Counted from the first letter of the stretch, positions 48,597 through 58,002 are shown. The stretch is 64,000 nt of DNA from JBOFBH01 sp051657715 (GCA_051657715.1 JBOFLF010000061.1:1-64000); one strand, 5' to 3'. The notes: generated by a model not told the origin, from the sequence alone. Program-made: numbers and translations.

Positions 48597-50351
48597 TTAC
48601 CAAGAGCCGCCACCGCCACCGCCGCCACCGCCACCGCCCGAGAAGCCGCCGCCACTACCGCCAGACGACGACTGCTGGGTGGCCTGGTAGGACGAGATGG
48701 CCCCCGACACGCTGCTGGAGAAGTCGCCGACCAGGCCGTGCACGCCTCCGGCACCCCCCACCAGACCGTACCCACCGACGTACGACGGGACCGGAGGTTC
48801 GGCACCGGTCTCGATGCGGAACTTCTCCGCCCACGCCGCCGCGCAATCGAAGGCCACCGCCCACGGCAGGTAGGCGGTGTAGAGCTGCTCACGACCGGCG
48901 AAGTCGAACCGGGCCACGCTCGACGGGGTGGACAGCACCCGCCGGAAGCCGCCGATGCGAGACCACATGTTCCGCCCGATGAACGTACGCCGGGTGCTCG
49001 CGCCTGGGGCCAGCACCTCGATACCGCCGATCGCGAACAGCCCCGGCACCGCGGCCAGCACGCTCATCCCCAGCGGGTTCGCGAAGCACAGCACGACGGT
49101 GGCGACGACCGCTCCGACCACCAGCACCCCACCGAAGCTGCCCGGCCCGGCCGTGGTGAGCAGCCCGGCCTGGCGCGCCCAGACCCGGGTGGTGTCCTGC
49201 GCGGACTCGATCCTCGACGCCAGCACCTTGCCGGTCTGCGGGTCGTCCCGGTCGACGACGAACGCGGTTCCCGGGCCGGCGAGCAACCCGGCCACCCGGC
49301 CTGTCACCTCGTCCAAACCTGCCCAGCCTGACTCACCGACACGGTCGGTGATCGTCCAACCGCTGGCGGACCGCTCCAGGGTGACGGCACCGCGCTCGGC
49401 CGCGTGCATCACCGACGCGACGAACGCGTTCCGGTCGGTCCGCTCGGTCAGCAGGTACGCCGCCTGGGCCGGCCCGATGCCGTCGGGCGGGGCGTACTGC
49501 AGCGGGAACCGCGGCCGGCTCTCCCGGGTGCTGCGGCTCAGCAGCCACCCGAGCGCGCCGGCGCCGAGCGCGAGCAGCACCATCAGCGCCAACGCCCAGG
49601 GCCGGGTCCCCAGCACCGGGTCGAGCCGCTGCGACCACGGCACCTGGGCCGACGACGATGGCACCCCCAGATCGGCGCTCACGGTCACCGGAGTCCGGGG
49701 CGGCAGCGGGCCGGTGCTGATCCGCAGTTGGGCGGTGCCGGCGCCGTCCGCCTGACAACCACCGCTGGCGCCGACTCCGACGGCGCACCGCACCTGACCT
49801 GCCGGCGCCGGCAACCGCACCGTCAGCGAGCTCGACCGGATCGGTTGCTGCCACCCGCCCGGCACCAGGTTCCAGTAGAAGCGGGCGGAGGCATCGCCGT
49901 CGGCCGACCTGTCGCTGGGTGGGCTGAGCACGCCCTCCAGGTGATAGCGGATCTCGTAACGGTGGGTGCCGGGGGTCAGCGTCCGGTCGGGCGAGCCGAT
50001 CCGGATGACCCGGTAGCGACCGTCCCCCTCGCGTGAGCTCTGGATGGGCTCCGGTTGGCCGTCGCGCAGCACCGCGACGCCGAGCGGCACCCGCCGCGCG
50101 TGCGGATCGGCGGCATCCCGGGTGTCGAAGAACCGGAAGATGCCGTGCTTGCCGGTGACCGGGAAGTCGACGTCGAGCTGCTCCACCACGTCGAGCCGGC
50201 CATCGCGGGACACCGTGAACGAGGCGTCGTAGCGGGAGATGGTGGTGTCCTCCGGTTGCGCGTCGGCCTGATCACCCGACCCCACGACGGAGGCGGCTAT
50301 CCCGACGGCCAACAAACCGAGGAGAACGACGCGCAGCAACCAGCGGATCAC
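48597..50351 (-). CDS. DUF2207 membrane protein
   Basis: A 584-residue protein with an N-terminal signal/TM segment (LLRVVLLGLLAVGIAASVVG), an extracellular DUF2207 beta domain (DASFTVSRDGRLDVVEQLDVDFPVTGKHGIFRFFDT), two further membrane segments (ALALMVLLALGAGALGWLL; VLVVGAVVATVVLCFANPLGMSVLAAVPGLF) and a cytoplasmic domain with HAAERGAVTLERSASGW. It ends in a Gly/Ser-rich tail, GGSGGGFSGGGGGGGGGGGSW, seen in many members. It lies upstream of lemA in the same direction. Confidence 0.88.
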   Translation of the reverse strand: MIRWLLRVVLLGLLAVGIAASVVGSGDQADAQPEDTTISRYDASFTVSRDGRLDVVEQLDVDFPVTGKHGIFRFFDTRDAADPHARRVPLGVAVLRDGQPEPIQSSREGDGRYRVIRIGSPDRTLTPGTHRYEIRYHLEGVLSPPSDRSADGDASARFYWNLVPGGWQQPIRSSSLTVRLPAPAGQVRCAVGVGASGGCQADGAGTAQLRISTGPLPPRTPVTVSADLGVPSSSAQVPWSQRLDPVLGTRPWALALMVLLALGAGALGWLLSRSTRESRPRFPLQYAPPDGIGPAQAAYLLTERTDRNAFVASVMHAAERGAVTLERSASGWTITDRVGESGWAGLDEVTGRVAGLLAGPGTAFVVDRDDPQTGKVLASRIESAQDTTRVWARQAGLLTTAGPGSFGGVLVVGAVVATVVLCFANPLGMSVLAAVPGLFAIGGIEVLAPGASTRRTFIGRNMWSRIGGFRRVLSTPSSVARFDFAGREQLYTAYLPWAVAFDCAAAWAEKFRIETGAEPPVPSYVGGYGLVGGAGGVHGLVGDFSSSVSGAISSYQATQQSSSGGSGGGFSGGGGGGGGGGGSW

Positions 50352-50481
50352 GTGCGGATCCTAGTGCCGCGCGCCGGACGTCTCCTGGGGCTCAGGCACC
50401 GCCGGTCGCATCACCCACCGCGCGGCACCAGGCCTGGCAGTGGCTCCCGCAGAGGTCGCACCGCTGTGGTAGGCAGGCTCG

Positions 50482-51438
50482 GTGACGACAGCGGCCCGCC
50501 CCGCCGACCCCCCCACCGTGATGGACGTCCAGGCAGCCCGGTCCGCGCTGGCCGGGCACGTCCGCCGGACACCGGTGGTGACGGTGGAGCTTCCGAGCTC
50601 GGCCGGCGCTGTGCCGCTGACGCTCAAGCTGGAGTCGTTGCAGGTGACCGGCTCGTTCAAGCCTCGCGGGGCGGTGACGTCGCTGCTGGAGCTGCAGGCC
50701 CCTGAGGTGGTGGCGTGCTCCGGCGGCAACCACGGCCTGGCCGTAGCGTGGGCCGCGCACCGGCTCGGTCGGCGAGCCACGGTGGTGGTGCCCACCTCGG
50801 CCGCCGCGACCAAGGTGACCGCGATGCGGGAGCTGGGAGCGCACGTCATCCAGACCGGCGATGTGCCGGCGGAGGCTTTCGAGGTCGCCGAGCAGGTGGT
50901 TGCCGACCATGGGTGGCCGCTGGTGCACCCGTACGACCAACCGGCGACGATCGCCGGTCAGGGAACGCTGGGCCTGGAGCTGGCCGACGACGCCCCGGAC
51001 GTCACCCACTGGCTGATCGCGGTCGGCGGGGGCGGTCTCGCTGCTGGCGTCGCCCTCGCCTTGACCGCGGCACCAGGAGAGCAGCGGGCGGTGATCCCGG
51101 TAGAACCGCAGGGGTGCCCGTCGTTGCACGAGGCGCAACATGCTGGACGTCCGGTCCCGACTCAGGCGGAGGGCATCGCGCGGACCAGCTTGGGGCCACC
51201 CAGCATCGGCGACCTGCCCTGGCTGCTGCTTCGGGAACGAGTCGGCCCGTGCGTCCTGGTGAGCGACGCCGACATCGCGACCGCTCAGCAGTGGCTGTGG
51301 CGCCACGTGCGGGTGGCCACCGAGCCGGGCGGCGCGACCGCGCTGGCCGGCCTGCTCGCCGGGCGCTGGGCACCGCCCCCGGGAGCCACGGTGGGGGTGG
51401 TGGTGTGCGGGGGCAACACCGACGCCCTGCCGCCGTGA
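50482..51438 (+). CDS. Threonine/serine dehydratase-like PLP enzyme
   Basis: A 318-residue fold-type II PLP enzyme. The PLP-lysine lies in QVTGSFKPRGA (about K56), with SGGNHGLAVAWAA as the substrate/phosphate loop and GGGGLAAGVALAL binding the PLP phosphate. This matches catabolic serine/threonine dehydratases, with no ACT regulatory domain. GTG 50482 is used; GTG 50518 is possible. Divergent from the DUF2207 gene by ~130 bases. It likely makes 2-oxobutyrate or pyruvate; a racemase or eliminase role is possible. Confidence 0.86.
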   Translation: MTTAARPADPPTVMDVQAARSALAGHVRRTPVVTVELPSSAGAVPLTLKLESLQVTGSFKPRGAVTSLLELQAPEVVACSGGNHGLAVAWAAHRLGRRATVVVPTSAAATKVTAMRELGAHVIQTGDVPAEAFEVAEQVVADHGWPLVHPYDQPATIAGQGTLGLELADDAPDVTHWLIAVGGGGLAAGVALALTAAPGEQRAVIPVEPQGCPSLHEAQHAGRPVPTQAEGIARTSLGPPSIGDLPWLLLRERVGPCVLVSDADIATAQQWLWRHVRVATEPGGATALAGLLAGRWAPPPGATVGVVVCGGNTDALPP

Positions 51439-51471
51439 GCTGACCAAGGGCAGTGGCTCGCGAGCTAGCCG

Positions 51472-52206
51472 CTACTGGGGAACGCCGAGGTCGATCGTCC
51501 AATAGGTGCCGTGCGGGCTGCCGGACAACGTCCACACTCCGACACCGATATCCCGCCAGTCGCAGCTCCTGATCCGCTCTCGGTACTCGAAGCTGGCCCA
51601 TAGCGCGTTGAACGCGTCACTGGCTGCGCCCTGGCCGGCGGTCACCATCTCCTTGGCTTTGGCGTAGCGGTAACCGGCGTCATGCATCCGCTGCTCGCCG
51701 CTGCGACCGTCCAGTCCACGGTTCGCCACGTAGCCGTAGTTGGCCATCTCCCTGCTGTGCCCGATCGCCGTCCCGGCAAGCAGCGAGTTGTACGTCACCG
51801 CCGAGCAGCCGACCGCGGCACGCTTGGCGTTGATCAGCCCGATGAGGTCGTTGGCGATCGCGGCGTTGGACGACCCAGCGGTACGCGCAGGAGCAGGCTT
51901 CCTCGTCGAGGACGATCCGCCACTCGAAGACGACCCACCCGCGGACGACCCGCCGCCGGATGAGGATCCACCACCAGAAGACGACCCACCACCCGCGGAA
52001 CCGTTGTAGCCCGCTCCTGACCCTTCACGGGCTGGGCAACCTCGGTGGAACAGCGGCGCAGATCCGGCTACCGCTACGCCGGAGTCCCCATGTCGAGCGT
52101 CCAGTAGTAGCCGAACCTGCTGTCCGGATCCCGCCACATCCCGACACCGGCCTCGGTGTACTGGCAACTGAGCATTCGCGTGCGGTACTCGGTGCTCTGC
52201 AGCCAT
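51472..52206 (-). CDS. CAP-like domain protein, probably 5'-truncated
   Basis: The C-terminal ~125 residues are the divergent CAP domain of this locus: DLIGLINAKRAAVGC, HSREMANYGY, QRMHDAGYRY, and the ending GTYWTIDLGVPQ. Before it is a Gly/Ser linker with GGGSSSGGGSSSGGG. The N-terminal part of the frame overlaps the upstream CAP gene, has no signal peptide or lipobox, and looks like coding shadow. The real gene has probably lost its export signal, so it may not be exported, or it starts nearer 52020. Its three intact relatives each have a lipobox. Confidence 0.6.
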   Translation of the reverse strand: MAAEHRVPHANAQLPVHRGRCRDVAGSGQQVRLLLDARHGDSGVAVAGSAPLFHRGCPAREGSGAGYNGSAGGGSSSGGGSSSGGGSSAGGSSSSGGSSSTRKPAPARTAGSSNAAIANDLIGLINAKRAAVGCSAVTYNSLLAGTAIGHSREMANYGYVANRGLDGRSGEQRMHDAGYRYAKAKEMVTAGQGAASDAFNALWASFEYRERIRSCDWRDIGVGVWTLSGSPHGTYWTIDLGVPQ

Positions 52207-52925
52207 GCCGCAAGCACCTGCGCCGCCGTCGTCTGACTGGCCGCAACCATCTCTTTCGCCAGCACATACCGGTAGCCCGCGTCGTACATGCGTTGTTTCC
52301 CGCTGCGACCATCTGGCGCGTGGTTGGACAGGTAATCCTGCTCCGCCATGTCTCGGCTGTGTAGTTCGGCGACACCGGCGAGCAGGGTGTTGCGGCGTAA
52401 TGCAGGGCAGCCTGCCGACGCACGTTCGCCGTTGAGCAGCTGCAGGAACTCGGCCTCGACGGCGGCATCGGACGACCCCGTCACCTGCCGTGTGGGCTTC
52501 ACGACAGGCTTCGGCCTGGTGCTGGATTGCTGCCCGTTCGATGACGCGCTAGACCCACTCGGTAGCGCACGAGGCCGATCTGGCGACGCACTCACCACGT
52601 CTGGCGAGCCAATGAGCCCTCCACCCGACAGACCTGGATCTGAATCAGCCTCAGGTCGAGGCTTTGGGGAGGTCGCTGCGCCATCTCCACCGGAGCCAGA
52701 CGTAGAAGGCTGAGAACCAAGGCCACCGGGATCCGGCTTGGTGACAATCTCGGCACCCGGGGTAGCCGCTGCCGCTGGCTTCAAGTCCATCATGCCAACG
52801 CTCTGCCCCACCGAGCCGTCTGACTCGGCGCACCCCGCAATGGTCAACGCACTGAAAAGGCTGACCACCACGACTCCGACGAGCAATGGGCGTCGACGTC
52901 GGCCATCGCGGAAATCCTCGCTCAT
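52074..52925 (-). CDS. CAP-domain lipoprotein
   Basis: A 283-residue lipoprotein. N-terminus RRRRPLLVGVVVVSLFSALTIAGC, a lipobox (IAGC) with acylated Cys ~32, then AESDGSVGQSVGMMDL, a stretch shared in form by its relatives. A Pro/Ser/Gly linker follows, and the C-terminal ~125 residues form a divergent CAP domain (FLQLLNGERASAGC, LHSRDMAEQDYLS, QRMYDAGYRYVLAKEMV, YYWTLDMGTP). The usual GENI motif is replaced by KEMV. It should sit on the outer face of the membrane. A related, truncated gene follows. Confidence 0.85.
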   Translation of the reverse strand: MSEDFRDGRRRRPLLVGVVVVSLFSALTIAGCAESDGSVGQSVGMMDLKPAAAATPGAEIVTKPDPGGLGSQPSTSGSGGDGAATSPKPRPEADSDPGLSGGGLIGSPDVVSASPDRPRALPSGSSASSNGQQSSTRPKPVVKPTRQVTGSSDAAVEAEFLQLLNGERASAGCPALRRNTLLAGVAELHSRDMAEQDYLSNHAPDGRSGKQRMYDAGYRYVLAKEMVAASQTTAAQVLAAWLQSTEYRTRMLSCQYTEAGVGMWRDPDSRFGYYWTLDMGTPA

Positions 52926-53001
52926 ATGCAGAAAGTAGCCATCGCCGACACCGTGAGCCAGGGCCGAAATAACCAGTCACTGGCCCTTCGACGGCTCGGT
53001 A

Positions 53002-54153
53002 TCAAAGTCTGCGATCCAGGCCATCTCGGATGTGGTGGATCGGGCCGGTCAGCTCGGCGAGACGTCGCCCTTGGCCACCCCACCGGAGCTGGATGATCTC
53101 GGCGGCGATAGACACCGCGGTCTCCTCGGGGGTGCGGGCACCGAGGTCGAGCCCGATCGGGGAGCTGAGCCGAGACAGTTCGGCCTCGGTGCTGCCGCGC
53201 TGGCGGAGCCGGTCCAACCGGTCCGCGTGGGTACGGCGGGATCCCATCGCACCGACGTACGCCACCGGCAGTCGCAGTGCCAGCTCCAGCACCGGGACAT
53301 CGAACTTCGGGTCGTGGGTCAGCACCGTGAGCACCGCCCGGTCGTCCAACCGCCCGGCCTCGACCTCAGCGGCCAGGTACCGGTGCGGCCAGTCGACGAC
53401 CACCTCGTCGGCGTCCGGGAACCGGGACGCCCTGGCGAACACCGGGCGCGCGTCGCACACCGTGACTCGGTATCCGAGGAACGCCCCCACCCGGGCCACC
53501 GCAGCAGCGAAGTCGATCGCGCCGAACACCAGCATCCGCGGCCGTGGCGCGTACGACGCGACGAACACCCGCATGCCGGCACCGCGCCGCTCGCCGTCCG
53601 GGCCGTACCCCAGGGACTCGGTCCGCCCGGCAGCCAGCAGCCCGCGGGCGTCGTCCACGACCGCGTCGGTGGCACGGTCGGAACCCAGCTCGCCGGCCAC
53701 CGGCTCCGGGTCGTCCGGCGCCCGGACGACGACCCGCCGGCCGAGCCACCCGGCGTCCGGGTGCTCGATGACGGTGCACACGGCCACCGGGCGCCCGGAC
53801 TCGAGATCCTGGGCGACCTGGCCGAGTTGCGGAAAGCTCACCGCGTCCATCCGCTCGACGAACACGTCCAGGATCCCGCCGCAGGTGAGTCCCACCGCGA
53901 ACGCGTCGTGGTCGCTGACGCCGTATCGCTGCAGCACCGGACGGCCCTGGGCGACCACCTGCTGGGCGAGCTCGTAGACGGCGCCCTCGACGCACCCGCC
54001 GCTGACGCTGCCCACCGCCTCGCCGCCGGGGCCCACCAGCATCGCGGCGCCGGCCGGCCGGGGCGCCGATCGCCAGGTCGCCACGACCGTGCCCACGCCG
54101 ACCGACTCACCGGCTCGCCACCATCGCAGCAGCTGGTCCAGCACTTCACGCAC
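53002..54153 (-). CDS. XdhC family molybdoenzyme maturation protein (CoxF/XdhC-like)
   Basis: A 383-residue protein. N-terminal XdhC/CoxI domain (VATWRSAPRPAGAAMLV, VGSVSGGCVEGAVYEL, LTCGGILDVFVE with conserved Cys), then a Rossmann-fold domain (~195-330) with LVFGAIDFAAAVARVGAFLGYRVTVCDARP. XdhC helps insert sulfurated molybdenum cofactor into xanthine dehydrogenase-type enzymes. It overlaps the CoxE-like gene by eight bases. No molybdenum hydroxylase is in the window, so its target lies elsewhere. Confidence 0.9.
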   Translation of the reverse strand: MREVLDQLLRWWRAGESVGVGTVVATWRSAPRPAGAAMLVGPGGEAVGSVSGGCVEGAVYELAQQVVAQGRPVLQRYGVSDHDAFAVGLTCGGILDVFVERMDAVSFPQLGQVAQDLESGRPVAVCTVIEHPDAGWLGRRVVVRAPDDPEPVAGELGSDRATDAVVDDARGLLAAGRTESLGYGPDGERRGAGMRVFVASYAPRPRMLVFGAIDFAAAVARVGAFLGYRVTVCDARPVFARASRFPDADEVVVDWPHRYLAAEVEAGRLDDRAVLTVLTHDPKFDVPVLELALRLPVAYVGAMGSRRTHADRLDRLRQRGSTEAELSRLSSPIGLDLGARTPEETAVSIAAEIIQLRWGGQGRRLAELTGPIHHIRDGLDRRL

Positions 54154-55282
54154 CCGCCACCACCTCCATCAGCCGGGCATAGGCGTCCACCGAGTGCCCG
54201 GCGACGAAGTCGTCGACCCACGGCAGGACGGCGGCCATCCCCCGTTGCACTGGCTGGTACCCGTCCTTGCCCCGGTGCGGGTTCACCCACACGACCCGGT
54301 GCGCGAGCCGGGACAACCGGCCCACCTGCTCGGCCAGCAAGGCCGGGTCGCCTCGCTCCCAACCGTCCGAGCAGATCACCAGCACCGCGCCCCGGACCAG
54401 ACCCGGGCGCCCCCAGCGCTCCTCGAACACCCGCAACGTCTCACCGAGCCGGGTGCCGCCCGACCAGTCCGGCACCTGCCGCCCGGCGCAGCGCAGCGCC
54501 CGCTCGACGTCCCGGTGCCCGAGTCCCGTGGTGACCCGGGTCAGCCGGGTGCCGATGGTGAACACCTCCACCCGAGCCCGGCCCGGCAGCCCTGGGACGC
54601 CGCCGGCCGCCACCCGCAGCTGGGCATGGGCCAACCGCAGCAGCACATCGGCGTACGGCAGCATCGACCCGGACACGTCGATCAACCACACCACCCGCCG
54701 CGGACGCTGTCCGCCTCGGTGGTACCGGAGCGGTCCGGGAACGCCACCGCGGCGCAGCTCCTCGCGCACGATCCGACGCACGTCCAACCGCCCCCGGCTC
54801 GACGGACGCCGACGCGCGCTGCGCCGCACCGGGATCCCCGTGTCGAGCTTCGTCAGCAATCTGCGCACCTGCTCACGGCCGGCCGGGTCCAGCTCGGCGA
54901 CGTCCCGGTGCCGCACTACCTCGACGGCGCTGGCGGCCACCCGCAACGGCTCGCGCTCCTGCTCGGCCTCGATGCCGCTGGTGCCGCCGTCGAGAGCGGC
55001 CATGGTGATCTCTGCTGACGACCGAGACTGAATCCTGGCCGGCCGGGGCGGCATCTGGCCCTCGAACCAGTCGGCGAACGTCAGGTCGTACGTCCGCAGG
55101 TGCTCGGGATCAGCACACAACGTCGCCCGGCCCGCCCAGTAGACGGCCGCCCGGTCTTCGATCCCGACCTCGGCGACCGCCCGCACGTAGGTGACCGTGC
55201 GGTCCGGCGTCACCGGGACACCTGCGAAGCGCAGGGCACGGGCGAAGCCGGCCAGCTCCCGAACGACGTCCGGGAGCGCCAC
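54146..55282 (-). CDS. CoxE-like VWA-domain protein
   Basis: A 378-residue protein with a C-terminal von Willebrand A domain. MIDAS motif DVSGS appears in VVWLIDVSGSMLPYADVL, with ICSDGWERGD further on. The N-terminal half (LAGFARALRFAGVPVTPDRT...YWAGRATLC) matches CoxE-type partners of MoxR ATPases. GTG 55282 has GGAGG seven bases upstream; ATG 55324 is possible. It pairs with the MoxR ATPase upstream and XdhC downstream, as in carbon monoxide dehydrogenase maturation sets. Confidence 0.85.
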   Translation of the reverse strand: MALPDVVRELAGFARALRFAGVPVTPDRTVTYVRAVAEVGIEDRAAVYWAGRATLCADPEHLRTYDLTFADWFEGQMPPRPARIQSRSSAEITMAALDGGTSGIEAEQEREPLRVAASAVEVVRHRDVAELDPAGREQVRRLLTKLDTGIPVRRSARRRPSSRGRLDVRRIVREELRRGGVPGPLRYHRGGQRPRRVVWLIDVSGSMLPYADVLLRLAHAQLRVAAGGVPGLPGRARVEVFTIGTRLTRVTTGLGHRDVERALRCAGRQVPDWSGGTRLGETLRVFEERWGRPGLVRGAVLVICSDGWERGDPALLAEQVGRLSRLAHRVVWVNPHRGKDGYQPVQRGMAAVLPWVDDFVAGHSVDAYARLMEVVAGA

Positions 55283-55387
55283 TCGCCCGCCTCCCGTCGG
55301 GGCGGTCATGGTCGGGACAGTCATGGCAGGCAGCCCGTCGTGGGAAGGAGCCCGTTGAGGAGGCACAGCGGGCATGGCTCGGCCTGG

Positions 55388-56287
55388 TTAAGCGCTGAGC
55401 AGCCGGTCGAGATCGGCCCGCACCTGGTCGGCGTCCTCGCGGTACTTCAGGACGGCACCGAGGGTGTCGGCCGCGGCTTGCGGGTCCAGCTCCCGAGCAC
55501 CCAGCTCGACGAGGCAGCGAGCCCAGTCCAGCGATTCCGCCACTCCCGGGGGTTTGAGCAGGCTCATGGTGCGCAACCGCTGACTGGCCGCGGCCACCTG
55601 CTCGGCGATCCGGCCCGCCACGTCTGGCAGCCGGGTCCGGATGATCTCCACCTCCCGCGCCAGCGACGGATGCTCGATCCAGTGGTAGAGGCAGCGTCGC
55701 TTGAGCGCGTCGTGCACCTCGCGGGTCCGGTTGCTGGTCAGCACCACCAACGGCGGTGTCGACGCCGCGACGGTGCCCCACTCCGGCACGGTCACCGAAT
55801 AAGTGGACAGCACCTCCAACAAGAACGCCTCGAACTCGTCGTCCGCCCGGTCCACCTCGTCGACCAGCAGCACGCTGCGGCTGTCTTGCAACGCCTGCAG
55901 CACCGGACGGGCGAGCAGGAACCGCTCGTCGAACAAGCTGCGCTCGGCGGCATCGACGTCGATCGGCCGGTCGCCGCGGGTGGCCTCCAGCGCTCGTAGG
56001 TGCAGCACCTGGCGGGTCACGTCCCAGTCGTACAGAGCCTGGCTGGCGTCAATGCCCTCGTAGCACTGCAGCCGGATCAGCCGGGCCTGGGTGACATCCG
56101 CGAGGGCCTCGGCGAGTGCGGTCTTGCCGGTGCCGGGCTCGCCTTCCAGCAACAACGGCCGCTGCAGCCGCAGCGCCAACCACGCGGTGGTGGCCAACCC
56201 AGCTCCTGGCAGGTAGCCGACGGCACGCAACGCGGCGGCCAAGCCGGCCGCGTCATCCGGCACGGCCGCAGCACTCGCCGCAGTCAT
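55388..56287 (-). CDS. MoxR/CoxD-type AAA+ ATPase
   Basis: A 299-residue AAA+ chaperone. Walker A LLLEGEPGTGKTALAEAL (~50), Walker B RSVLLVDEVDRADDEFEAFL, sensor 1 LVVLTSNRTREVHDALKRRC. The block ..LIRLQCYEGIDASQALYDWDVTRQ is characteristic of the CoxD branch. ATG 56287 is used; earlier codons are unrelated. It works with VWA partners to remodel or mature Mo enzymes. First gene of the coxD-coxE-xdhC set; divergent from the HD protein gene. Confidence 0.9.
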   Translation of the reverse strand: MTAASAAAVPDDAAGLAAALRAVGYLPGAGLATTAWLALRLQRPLLLEGEPGTGKTALAEALADVTQARLIRLQCYEGIDASQALYDWDVTRQVLHLRALEATRGDRPIDVDAAERSLFDERFLLARPVLQALQDSRSVLLVDEVDRADDEFEAFLLEVLSTYSVTVPEWGTVAASTPPLVVLTSNRTREVHDALKRRCLYHWIEHPSLAREVEIIRTRLPDVAGRIAEQVAAASQRLRTMSLLKPPGVAESLDWARCLVELGARELDPQAAADTLGAVLKYREDADQVRADLDRLLSA

Positions 56288-56393
56288 GGACCGAGCGTAC
56301 GCCGCGCCTGCCGATGCTCGGTGCCCGTCATGAGAAACACCGCCGGGAAACATCCGTCACCGAACCGTGCGACCGACACGGCAGCACGGCAAG

Positions 56394-57047
56394 ATGGGCG
56401 ATGTGAGGTTGCTCGGCGGGTGGGTCCGGCACGGACGGGTCGTGGCCCCCGTGGTGGACCAGGCGGACCTGGAAGCAGCAGGGTTGGAGCTGCTCGCGAG
56501 GTACGACGAACCGCACCGGCACTACCACGACACCCGGCACCTCGGTGAGGTGGTGGGAGCGGTCGCGCTCCTTGCCGAGCACGCCCGGGACCTGTCCGCG
56601 GTGATGGTGGCCGCATGGTGGCACGACGCGGTCTACCTGCCGGGCGCGGACGACAACGAGGTCGCCAGTGCCGCCCTTGCCACCGCTACGCTGGACGGCT
56701 GGGAGGCAGCGCCGGACCGGGCACTGCACATTGGTGACCTGATCCGGATGACCGCCACCCACCGCCCCCAACCGCACGATGCCGACGCCACCGTGCTCAG
56801 CGACGCCGACCTGGCGATCCTGGCCAGCCCGCCAGCCCGGTACGCCGAGTACGTGGCCGGCGTCCGTCGAGAATTCGCCGTCCTGCCGCATCAGGCATTC
56901 GCCGACGGCCGGGCAGCGGTGTTGAGGGATCTGCTGGATCGCGATCACATCTTCTCCACCCCGTCCGGACGAGCGCGGTGGGAGGCGCCGGCCCGCGAGA
57001 ACATCGAGCGGGAGCTGCGCCACCTTCAGGATGCCCACCCGTCCTGA
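56394..57047 (+). CDS. HD-superfamily metal-dependent phosphohydrolase-like protein
   Basis: A 217-residue helical protein. Metal-ligand pattern: H in HRHYHDTRHLGEVV, HD in AAWWHDAVYLPGADDNE, and SDADLAILA. This matches a compact HD family of predicted hydrolases often annotated as N-methyl-D-aspartate receptor subunit-like in error. Its substrate is unknown. ATG 56394 is preferred. Divergent from the coxD-like gene. Confidence 0.8.
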   Translation: MGDVRLLGGWVRHGRVVAPVVDQADLEAAGLELLARYDEPHRHYHDTRHLGEVVGAVALLAEHARDLSAVMVAAWWHDAVYLPGADDNEVASAALATATLDGWEAAPDRALHIGDLIRMTATHRPQPHDADATVLSDADLAILASPPARYAEYVAGVRREFAVLPHQAFADGRAAVLRDLLDRDHIFSTPSGRARWEAPARENIERELRHLQDAHPS

Positions 57048-57060
57048 CGCACCACCCGCA

Positions 57061-57116
57061 CCGACAATCACCGCCGGCATCGCCACCCCGTACCGACAAT
57101 CACCGCCGGCATCGCC
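57061..57116. repeat. 24-bp direct repeat
   Basis: CCGACAATCACCGCCGGCAT followed by CGCC occurs at 57061-57084 and again at 57093-57116, eight bases apart. It sits just past the HD gene stop. The segment to 57234 has no gene. Confidence 0.7.
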
Positions 57117-57234
57117 GCTGGCACCCCTCAACCGCGGGGCCTCCCTACACCGCTGGCATTGCCGACGCCGCAGGGTGTCCTCATTGCTGGCATCCGGCAG
57201 TAGCTCGCCACCGCTACCTGACGGCACTGGATTG

Positions 57235-58002
57235 TCAGGGGTGGCGGGCCGGCGGTGCCGTGGCCAGGTGAGCGACCAACTGCCACCATCCGTCGCTCAA
57301 CAGCTGTCGCGCCGTGCTCAGCTCGCACCACCGCCATGGTCTGGCGACGGCCACCCGCCGCGGCGGCTGCCCCATCAGCACCACCGTGTGATGACGAGGC
57401 GCCGGGCCTGGGTACTCCTGCGGCGGCGGTCCGGCGAGCGTCACCCGTGCGTGCCCAGCCACCCGTAGCGTCGTGGCGTCGACCACCGGCCCGATGCGGT
57501 GCCCTAGCAGCCTCGCCGCGGCGGCGACGTGGTTCTCGCCCGAACGCATACGGGTGCTGGGGAGTCCGGACTCCGGGCGATCGCTACCGAGCACCACCTG
57601 CGGCACCGGCGTCTGAGCCATGAGCACGACTGCCACCGTGGTGGTCAGCGTTAGCGGGGGCAGGAGCGGCCCAGCGATCAGGTCGAGCCGGGCGCCGGGA
57701 GGTTGCCCGGCGGGTTCGGCCACCGACGCCACCACACGTTCTCCCCGACGCTTGGGGATCCGCAAGCCGCTGCCGCGCAGGGCGCGTAGCAGCTCCCGTG
57801 CCCCAACAGGCAGCGCTCCTGCGGCCACCAGCGCCGCGTACCGCTCCTGCGACACGTCATAGTGGTCCCCCTCGAACGCGCGCCGAGGAACGCCGACCAG
57901 CTCAGCGAACCGATGCAGCTCGTCATAGGACCGATCGCTGATCAGGTGCGACCACATCCGTCCGTGCGCCGGCCACAGCGGCGGATCGATCAGGATCGCC
58001 AC
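57235..58002 (-). CDS. DUF4031 domain protein
   Basis: A 255-residue protein. Residues 1-75 match DUF4031: AILIDPPLWPAHGRMWSHLISDRSYDELHRFAELVGVPRRAFEGDHYDV, a small domain with conserved H/W/D residues and probable hydrolase ties. The remainder has no domain I recognise and contains VLMAQTP and VVLMGQPPRR segments. Start is GTG 58002. It stands alone, facing the HD gene. Confidence 0.8.
   Translation of the reverse strand: MAILIDPPLWPAHGRMWSHLISDRSYDELHRFAELVGVPRRAFEGDHYDVSQERYAALVAAGALPVGARELLRALRGSGLRIPKRRGERVVASVAEPAGQPPGARLDLIAGPLLPPLTLTTTVAVVLMAQTPVPQVVLGSDRPESGLPSTRMRSGENHVAAAARLLGHRIGPVVDATTLRVAGHARVTLAGPPPQEYPGPAPRHHTVVLMGQPPRRVAVARPWRWCELSTARQLLSDGWWQLVAHLATAPPARHP

Noticed and set aside
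53002..56287. A complete carbon monoxide dehydrogenase locus
   Set aside because: Only maturation-type genes are present; no coxM, coxS or coxL.
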